The translations under genes and the position numbers were made by a program. The notes beneath the pieces were generated by a model. That model did not search any database. It was not told the DNA's origin and worked only from the letters and a program-made list of their open reading frames with translations. Below, one piece after another: positions 32,159 through 37,830 of a stretch of 37,830 nt of DNA. Positions within the stretch are counted from its first letter, which is position 1. Each line of letters starts with the position of its first letter. The DNA is taken from positions 1 to 37,830 of the forward strand of contig CAWUJM010000014.1 of assembly GCA_963922685.1 (NCBI GenBank), given 5' to 3'. The stretch comes from JAHDBG01 sp963922685 (GTDB taxonomy: Bacteria; Pseudomonadota; Gammaproteobacteria; Chromatiales; Chromatiaceae).

Positions 32159-32599
32159 CTATAAAGAACCGTAATATTCTGCCATTGCTTCATGTGTGAT
32201 TTGGGAGCAACTACGGTCAGAATCAGAAAGACCTGATCTCGCATTTTGCCATGGTAATTCTGCATGAGTCTGGTCGCTGAGCCACTGTGCTGATTTACCG
32301 CCGTAGGCATTTAACACTGTATCAATGGTCTCTTTTTGAGACTCTGTTAATGCAGCCTTCGCTAAATCAGAGAACATATTTTCTGATACCCCATACATAC
32401 CACGGTGCTCATCATATAATTGCGGGGATACAGGGCCATTAGCCCAGGCCTCTATTCTGTCCTGAAACAATGGTTTATCGTCCCAAACCAAAGACCACGC
32501 TTGGCTGTAGTAGGCGAGCTTCTGGAGTTTCATAGCAGACATGTCTCCTTGTTTTCTAAGAATGTATACAGCCACATCGAAGATAGTTACTTTAGTCAT
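32159..32599 (-). CDS. Panacea-domain (DUF4065) protein, SocA/GepA-like, putative antitoxin
   Basis: Protein of 146 residues with the Panacea/DUF4065 pattern: FDVAVYILRKQGDMSAMKLQ, KLAYYSQAWSLVWDDKPLF, and IEAWANGPVSPQLYDEHRG, followed by helices ending GGKSAQWLSDQTHAELPW. Family knowledge: such proteins act as antitoxins for many unrelated toxins and include Caulobacter SocA and phage-borne GepA. Here it lies upstream of two small overlapping ORFs on the same strand in an AT-rich island between the nuoL terminator and the Sco-like gene. I infer a panA-panT style toxin-antitoxin or phage-defence module. Upstream AT-rich sequence (32600-32660) probably holds its promoter. Confidence 0.88.
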   Translation of the reverse strand: MTKVTIFDVAVYILRKQGDMSAMKLQKLAYYSQAWSLVWDDKPLFQDRIEAWANGPVSPQLYDEHRGMYGVSENMFSDLAKAALTESQKETIDTVLNAYGGKSAQWLSDQTHAELPWQNARSGLSDSDRSCSQITHEAMAEYYGSL

Positions 32600-32662
32600 T
32601 TTCTGAATCTCTGAAAGGTTTGTAATTTATCAGAGAGTATACGGTATTTATATAAAAATGAT

Positions 32663-32706
32663 GGCTCTTATTGGATTCCGACCAACCCGGAATCTAAATA
32701 AGAGCC
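32663..32706. terminator. Long hairpin terminator at the end of nuoJKL
   Basis: ggctcttattggattccg (32663-32680) pairs with cggaatctaaataagagcc (32688-32706), an 18-base stem with one or two bulges and a seven-base loop. On the minus strand it is followed by ATCATTTTTATATAAAT. It lies nine bases after the nuoL stop and is a strong candidate for the transcript end. Confidence 0.85.
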
Positions 32707-32714
32707 AATGGGTT

Positions 32715-34664
32715 TTATAGTACAAACCATGTGAGCAGACCGAGCAAGCCGAGCATCATGACTATCGCATAATGGTACAGAAAGCCGGTCTGTGCCCAGC
32801 GTATCAGGTCTGCCAGCCAGCCAACTGACCGGGCCGAGCCATTCACCAGTACACCATCAATCAGCCCTTGGTCGCCAACCCGCCATAACCCTTTACCCAG
32901 CATCTGGCTGCCACCAGCAAAGACGGCCTGGTTAAAGGCATCGAAGCCATATTTGTGTGACAGTACGCGGTGTACCCAGCCAAACGTGCGTTCTGCCCAG
33001 TCGGCGATGCAGGGTCGATACAGGTAGATGAATCCGGCCAGCAGAGTGCCACCCAGTGCCAGCCAGACCGGCGGTCCGGCAAACGCATGTACGATAAAGC
33101 CCCAGGGGCTGTCAAAGCTGATCTGGCCGAGTGTGTCATGCACTCTGGCAACGGTCAGCACACCAGCGAAATAATCGCCGAATACCATCGGCTCGACCGT
33201 GAGCCAGCCAATCACGACGGATGGGATCGCCAGCAGGATCAGCGGGATCGTCACGACCCAGGGTGATTCATGCAGATGTGCCTTCGCGTGTGTATCGCGC
33301 GGCCCGGTACCGTGAAAGACCAGAAAGTACAGACGGAAGCTGTACAGGGCGGTGACGAATACGCCAGCAACCAGCAGGATATATGCATAGCCTGCACCGG
33401 CGATCTGCGAATGATGCACCGCCTCTATGATCGCATCTTTGGAGAAAAAGCCCGCAAACCCGGGAAAGCCGATCAGGGCCAGGGTGCCGAGCAGGGCGGT
33501 CCAGTGTGTGATCGGCATGTAGCGGCGCAGTCCGCCCATGTTGCGGATGTCCTGATCATGATGCATCCCCATGATCACCGACCCGGCAGCGAGGAATAAC
33601 AGTGCCTTGAAAAAGGCATGGGTCATCAGATGGAACAGACCGGCTGCGTATGCAGACACGCCGAGGGCAGCGACCATATAGCCCAGTTGCGATAAGGTCG
33701 AATAAGCGACAACCCGTTTGATGTCGTTCTGCACGATACCGACCAGTCCCATAAAGAATGCCGTGGTCGCACCGATCACCAGTACAAAGGTCAGGGCGGT
33801 CTCGGACAGTTCGTACAGGGGCGACATGCGCGCAACCATAAAAATACCCGCCGTTACCATGGTCGCGGCATGGATCAGCGCCGAAATCGGGGTCGGGCCT
33901 TCCATGGAATCAGGCAACCAGACGTGCAGTGGCACCTGAGCTGACTTGCCCATCGCACCGATAAATAACAGGATGCAGATCACGGTCATCAGTGACCAGG
34001 CCTGATCGCCCCAGACTGATATTGTGGTGGTAGCCAGTGCCGGTGCCTGCGCAAAGGTTTCGCGATAGTCCAGCGTACCGAAATACATCACGATGGCGGC
34101 AATGCCGAGCAGAAAGCCGAAATCGCCGACCCGGTTCACCAAAAAGGCCTTCAGGTTGGCAAATATCGCAGTATCTTTCTGGTGATAAAACCCGATCAGC
34201 AGGTATGAGACAAGCCCCACGGCCTCCCAGCCAAAGAATAGCTGCATAAAGTTGTTTGCCATCACCAGCATCAGCATGGCGAAGGTAAATAGCGCGATAT
34301 AGCTGAAGAAGCGCTCATAGCCGTCGTCATCGTGCATATAGCCGATGGTATAGATATGTACCATCAGCGAGACAAAGGTGACGACCGCCATCATCATCGC
34401 AGTCAGCCGATCAACCAGGAAACCAATCTCAAACCGCAGCCCATCGGTGATCAGCCAGGTGTAGACTGCCTCGTTGTAGGTCGGTGCATCATTGAATGCA
34501 TAGGCCCACAGGACATACAGCGACAGGACGCACGACAGACCAACCCCGGCGATTGTGACGCTATGCGCCGCCGTGCGCCCGATCACCTGCTGTCCGAAGC
34601 CGGCTACTATCGCCCCGCACAGCGGGGCCAGTACGATGGTAAGAAATATCGCGTCCATCTTCAC
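32715..34664 (-). CDS. nuoL: NADH-quinone oxidoreductase subunit L
   Basis: Large antiporter-like membrane subunit at the distal end of complex I, part of the proton-pumping arm. The protein has 649 residues and about 16 membrane helices. Typical blocks are FGWEAVGLVSYLLIGFYHQK, the helix with GAMGKSAQVPLHVWLPDSME, GPTPISALIHAATMVTAGIF, and KRVVAYSTLSQLGYMVAALG. The start ATG overlaps the nuoK stop by four bases. A strong terminator follows, so nuoM and nuoN, usually next, are not in this transcript. Confidence 0.98.
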   Translation of the reverse strand: MKMDAIFLTIVLAPLCGAIVAGFGQQVIGRTAAHSVTIAGVGLSCVLSLYVLWAYAFNDAPTYNEAVYTWLITDGLRFEIGFLVDRLTAMMMAVVTFVSLMVHIYTIGYMHDDDGYERFFSYIALFTFAMLMLVMANNFMQLFFGWEAVGLVSYLLIGFYHQKDTAIFANLKAFLVNRVGDFGFLLGIAAIVMYFGTLDYRETFAQAPALATTTISVWGDQAWSLMTVICILLFIGAMGKSAQVPLHVWLPDSMEGPTPISALIHAATMVTAGIFMVARMSPLYELSETALTFVLVIGATTAFFMGLVGIVQNDIKRVVAYSTLSQLGYMVAALGVSAYAAGLFHLMTHAFFKALLFLAAGSVIMGMHHDQDIRNMGGLRRYMPITHWTALLGTLALIGFPGFAGFFSKDAIIEAVHHSQIAGAGYAYILLVAGVFVTALYSFRLYFLVFHGTGPRDTHAKAHLHESPWVVTIPLILLAIPSVVIGWLTVEPMVFGDYFAGVLTVARVHDTLGQISFDSPWGFIVHAFAGPPVWLALGGTLLAGFIYLYRPCIADWAERTFGWVHRVLSHKYGFDAFNQAVFAGGSQMLGKGLWRVGDQGLIDGVLVNGSARSVGWLADLIRWAQTGFLYHYAIVMMLGLLGLLTWFVL

Positions 34665-34966
34665 CCCTTCAAGGTATCCAGATCAGCCACGTTGATGGTC
34701 TGTCGTGTGCGGAACAACACGACCAGAATCGCCAGTCCGATCGCAGCCTCGGCTGCAGCCACGGTCAGTATGAAGAAGACGAATATCTGGCCCTGAATGT
34801 CGCCCAGAAAGTGCGAAAAGGCGACAAAGTTGATGTTGACCGCGAGTAACATCAATTCGATACACATCAGTAACAACAGCACGTTCTTACGATTCAGGAA
34901 GATCCCGGCGACACTGATCGCAAACAGGATCGCCGCGACCAGCAGGTAATCAGACAGGGCGATCAT
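34661..34966 (-). CDS. nuoK: NADH-quinone oxidoreductase subunit K
   Basis: Small membrane subunit of complex I with three helices. The protein has 101 residues, the usual length. Conserved blocks are LFAISVAGIFLNRKNVLLLL, the helix 2 segment with Glu in MCIELMLLAVNINFVAFS, and VAAAEAAIGLAILVVLFR with its buried Glu. Both functional glutamates are present. It overlaps nuoJ upstream and nuoL downstream by four bases each. Confidence 0.98.
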   Translation of the reverse strand: MIALSDYLLVAAILFAISVAGIFLNRKNVLLLLMCIELMLLAVNINFVAFSHFLGDIQGQIFVFFILTVAAAEAAIGLAILVVLFRTRQTINVADLDTLKG

Positions 34967-35568
34967 GCTGCGTCCTCCGCATCCATCTTCACCACGCGCA
35001 ACCGATCCTTTGCCCTGACCCGCACCTGCTGGCCCGGGTTCTGATAACGGGTGGTGGGACGCCGCCGCAGGGTCAGGCTGATCGCGGCAATGATCCCGAC
35101 CAGCAGGATCACGGCAGCAATCTCAAATGCGTACAGATGTTCGGTAAACAACGCCAGGCCCAGTGCCTCGGTATTGCTGTAATCTGCAGGCTTCGGTACC
35201 GGTGCGGCAAACTGCGCCAGCCCGAACCGCTCCGGCCCGAGTATCAGCACCAGCTGCGCCCCGATCAGCAGGGCCACGAGCACTGCCACTGGTGCATTGC
35301 GGACAAAGCCGGCACGCAGTTCGGTCAGATTGATATCCAGCATCATCACCACAAACAAAAACAGCACCATCACTGCACCGACATACACCAGCACCAGTGC
35401 GATCGCCAGAAACTCTGCCTCTGCCAGCATCCAGAGCCCGGCGCAACTGAAGAAGGCCAGCACCAGAAACAGTGCCGAATGCACCGGGTTTTTGCGCGTG
35501 ATCACCATCAGTGCCGCACCGATCAGGACTGCCGCAAACAGGTAGAATAGCAAGAGCTGAAAGGTCAT
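34963..35568 (-). CDS. nuoJ: NADH-quinone oxidoreductase subunit J
   Basis: Membrane subunit of complex I next to NuoK, with five helices. The protein has 201 residues. The N-terminal half shows the family pattern KNPVHSALFLVLAFFSCAGL and VYVGAVMVLFLFVVMMLDI; the C-terminus is basic. It is the first gene of its unit here: the region upstream (35569-35676) has no nuoI or trace of it, and the divergent rmuC starts at 35677. In most genomes nuoJ is internal to a nuoA-N operon. Confidence 0.97.
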   Translation of the reverse strand: MTFQLLLFYLFAAVLIGAALMVITRKNPVHSALFLVLAFFSCAGLWMLAEAEFLAIALVLVYVGAVMVLFLFVVMMLDINLTELRAGFVRNAPVAVLVALLIGAQLVLILGPERFGLAQFAAPVPKPADYSNTEALGLALFTEHLYAFEIAAVILLVGIIAAISLTLRRRPTTRYQNPGQQVRVRAKDRLRVVKMDAEDAA

Positions 35569-35676
35569 AGTGTACTCAGTGTCCGTAAGATTAAGGTCGC
35601 CGTCATCAGAAAATCACAGCATAGTCGGTTATTATGCCTGCTCACCCCATCAGACACCAGCAACGGAGGAGGTCGT

Positions 35677-36891
35677 ATGGAGATACCTTGGTTATTGCTG
35701 CTGATCAGCATCCTGGCAGGCATGAACCTGATATTACTGATCTGGTATGGTCGGCAGCAACAGCGGACTGACGTGGCACAACAACTGGTGGCATTGCAGA
35801 TGGCTCTGACCGACCGGCTGGGCCGCACCGAACAACAACTGGCGACCGTCACCGGCGATCTGCAGACCCGGCTGACCGCACAACTGCAACAGCAACAACA
35901 GGCCCAGCAACAGACGCTCGCGACCACGCTGGCGAGCATGGGCCAGCAGATGCAGCAGACCCTGACTGTGACCACAGACACGCTGAGCAGACATGTCACG
36001 GCACTCACCCGCACCACGGATCAGCGACTGCACGAGATCAGCGGCCAGGTGGAACACCGCCTGCAGGCCGGTTTCGACCGGACTAACGAGACCTTCACGC
36101 GTGTACTGGAACACCTGAGCCGGATTGATGAAGCACAAAAAAAGATCACCGAACTATCCGGTCAGGTGGTCAGTCTGCAGGCGATTCTGGATGATAAGCG
36201 CTCGCGCGGCGCGTTTGGCGAAGTGCAGCTGCAGGCCCTGATACAGAACCTGATGCCGACAGGCAGCTTTACCTGGCAGGCCACGCTGAGCAATGGCAGG
36301 CGGGTGGATTGTTTATTGCACCTGCCGGCCCCGACCGGTCAGGTGCCGATAGATGCGAAGTTTCCGCTCGAAGGCTACCAGCAACTGCAAACAACCGCCC
36401 CGACAGCACAGAACACGGCCCAGTTCCGGCGCGACATCCGCAAACATATCCGCGATATTGCAGATAAATATCTGATACCGGGCGAGACCGCTGATGGTGC
36501 GGTGATGTTTATTCCGGCAGAGGCGGTATTTGCCGAGATCCATGCGCACTATCCGGAGCTGGTCGCCGAAGCTCAGCAGGCACGGGTCTGGCTGGTCTCA
36601 CCGACCACTCTGATGGCGGTGCTGACCACCGCGCGAGCGGTGCTGAAGGACGATGCCACCCGGCAGCAGGTGCATATCATTCAGGAACATCTGCATAAGC
36701 TATCTGCTGACTTCAACCGCTTTCAGCAACGGATGGACAAACTGGCCAGCCATATTCGCCAGGCGAATGACGATGTTGGTATGATCCATACCTCGGCGCA
36801 AAAAATCAGCCGCCGTTTTGCACAGATAGAAGCAGCAGAGCTCACCCCTGCCGAACAGATAAAAACACCTGCCACTGACACCAGCAACTAA
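35677..36891 (+). CDS. rmuC: DNA recombination protein RmuC
   Basis: Protein that limits recombination at inverted repeats; it carries a nuclease-like (PD-D/ExK-related) domain. The protein has 404 residues. It has an N-terminal membrane helix (about 4-22), a long Gln-rich coiled coil (about 28-150) and a C-terminal domain. The C-terminal domain has RSRGAFGEVQLQALIQNLMP, PIDAKFPLEGYQQL, DKYLIPGETADGAVMFIPAE and VWLVSPTTLMAVL. A very strong site (ggaggagg) precedes the ATG. It is divergent from nuoJ across 108 bases. In a genome rich in palindromic repeats its presence is notable but is not evidence of a link. Confidence 0.96.
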   Translation: MEIPWLLLLISILAGMNLILLIWYGRQQQRTDVAQQLVALQMALTDRLGRTEQQLATVTGDLQTRLTAQLQQQQQAQQQTLATTLASMGQQMQQTLTVTTDTLSRHVTALTRTTDQRLHEISGQVEHRLQAGFDRTNETFTRVLEHLSRIDEAQKKITELSGQVVSLQAILDDKRSRGAFGEVQLQALIQNLMPTGSFTWQATLSNGRRVDCLLHLPAPTGQVPIDAKFPLEGYQQLQTTAPTAQNTAQFRRDIRKHIRDIADKYLIPGETADGAVMFIPAEAVFAEIHAHYPELVAEAQQARVWLVSPTTLMAVLTTARAVLKDDATRQQVHIIQEHLHKLSADFNRFQQRMDKLASHIRQANDDVGMIHTSAQKISRRFAQIEAAELTPAEQIKTPATDTSN

Positions 36892-37209
36892 CCGTACAGG
36901 GTGAGTTAGCGGAAGATAATAAAAACAGAATCGCTGCCCATCGCAGGATCTGCCTGGACGTGCAATACTTAGTCAGTTTACGCGTCACATCCAAATTGAT
37001 GCCCTGAATCCGTGGTTTCACTCTGGATATAGTTTCTGTCGGGTGTCAATCCAGGCATCAGCACCATAGTATGGTCAATGTTCTCGTGATGATGTCTGAT
37101 TCAGGCCTGAAACAGGAGTTTGAGAGCAAGCGGGAGTCAGAATAAGGCTTTTTCACAAATTTCAGGCCAAAGGAGCCCTCACCGCTGGATACGGCGGGTG
37201 ACGTGAAGC
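36892..37209. other. Non-coding stretch after rmuC
   Basis: No convincing gene, RNA or strong hairpin is seen. Minus-strand frames contain short blocks interrupted by stops that could be the decayed 3' part of the transposase remnant at 37210-37589, but no motif is clear. Confidence 0.4.
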
Positions 37210-37589
37210 TCGTCAGAAACAGGCGTTCAAATTCGATAACAGGGGGACTAAGCAGGCATCAGCGACCTGGGTCAGGGTCAGCACATGCTCATCAAGGCGT
37301 TGACGTAACCGGCTGCAGAAGGCACCCGTTTGATGCCCATGATGCCCGGTGTCTGACAAAAAAAGGTATTTTCACGGATACCTACGGCTGCTTCAAAGTC
37401 ATTTTTCCCCCAGCACAACAAACCTGGATAAGTGCGCACGATATCCTCGTGCGGGATGACATGGCGTAACGGCAGGCTTTTGAGTTGGCTGGACAACTCA
37501 CTCTAACGGTTGATAAGGGAACCCACCAAAGATAAACCATCCGCGTCACTATAAATCTCTGTGCTACTCTGGTCGAATCGGAAGCGCAT
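37210..37589 (-). pseudogene. Decayed transposase, IS1380-like
   Basis: A minus-strand frame from the ATG at 37587-37589 reads MRFRFDQSSTEIYSDADGLS then LVGSLINR and a stop at 37503-37505. It continues in frame LSSQLKSLPLRHVIPHEDIV and later GIKRVPSAA. After a frameshift near 37300 it goes on RLRQRLDEHVLTLTQVADA. The combination of an N-terminal F.F..S.E..S..DGL.LV segment with ...RVPSA..LRQRLD is what I recall of IS1380-family transposases. One stop and at least one frameshift show it is inactive. The catalytic DDE part is not recognisable. Confidence 0.5.
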
Positions 37590-37830
37590 CGAATATCACC
37601 ATCTGAGTGGAAGGCCGGATAGACCAACGATACGCTATATTACCGCATAAACACTGACTTCTGGCCTCTCAACAAAACCATGAAGTCATGGATTCAGGGT
37701 ATAACACATATTTAGCCCACCATCAGCAATTCCCGATCTGCAATCAGGTTTGAAACGTCTGGTGTAAAAAACTACGTTTCTTTACTGGAATGGATAAAAA
37801 AGAAGCGATTGATATAAATAACAGGACTCT
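37590..37830. other. AT-rich tail of the window, no feature seen
   Basis: This stretch follows the 5' end of the transposase remnant. It contains a weak local inverted repeat (catgaagtcatg, 37679-37690) and no open frame of note. It could include an IS end or the start of a gene beyond the window. Confidence 0.35.

Noticed and set aside
35137..35550. A plus-strand frame rich in His, Gln and Cys opposite nuoJ
   Set aside because: The composition is what antisense reading of a membrane protein gives; nuoJ is certain on the minus strand.

Overview
This looks like a chromosomal segment of a gammaproteobacterium with moderate GC (roughly 50-55% by eye). The evidence is the gene set: zapD, ubiE-ubiJ-ubiB, yoaA, rsmG, an ibaG-like bolA gene, fdxA very close to Azotobacter ferredoxin I, a HemB without the zinc-type cysteines, and a probable methylthioinosine-type MtnP. 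I cannot name a genus. No rRNA, tRNA or CRISPR array is visible.

Layout. 1-5150: a truncated YoaA-type helicase gene divergent from a two-TM potassium channel, then hemH divergent from lspA-ribF. 5153-10596: zapD divergent from a tight run ilvD, a Fic-fold gene, mgtE and rsmG. 10971-14593: nth-ubiE-ubiJ-ubiB with overlapping ends. 14645-18576: a methyltransferase-like gene, mtnA, mtnB and mtnC, with convergent mtnP; together the mtn genes cover the middle of methionine salvage. 18533-22176: folD, a 560-base repeat region, an orphan ParD-like antitoxin with a broken toxin, and hemB-bolA-aroK on the minus strand. 22121-24243: an orphan TRAP binding protein and trpD. 24268-28643: fdxA, a coiled-coil/winged-helix protein, smpB, mnmE, a cytochrome b561, folB and a Nudix gene. 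28742-31268: an adenylate-kinase-like gene that has lost its active site, pyrB and a Sco-like protein. 31598-32599: an AT-rich island with a Panacea (DUF4065) gene and two small overlapping ORFs. 32715-36891: nuoJ-nuoK-nuoL as a separate three-gene unit, divergent from rmuC. 36892-37830: non-coding, with a decayed transposase gene.

The most unusual content lies between and beside the housekeeping genes. A family of mosaic palindromic repeats recurs near 2377, 4959, 10786, 19421-19905 and 31474. Two 71-base cores are identical, but each is enclosed by a different self-complementary pair of arms. A second, MITE-like family with GCGATTCAAACTG ends occurs at 4909-5057, with a solo end at 27119. 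Remnants of three transposase types (IS630-, IS1- and IS1380-like) mark old insertions. The best candidates for new biology are the Panacea module, the degenerate Adk paralogue, the Fic protein with Gln in place of the catalytic His, and the methyltransferase-like protein heading the mtn cluster.
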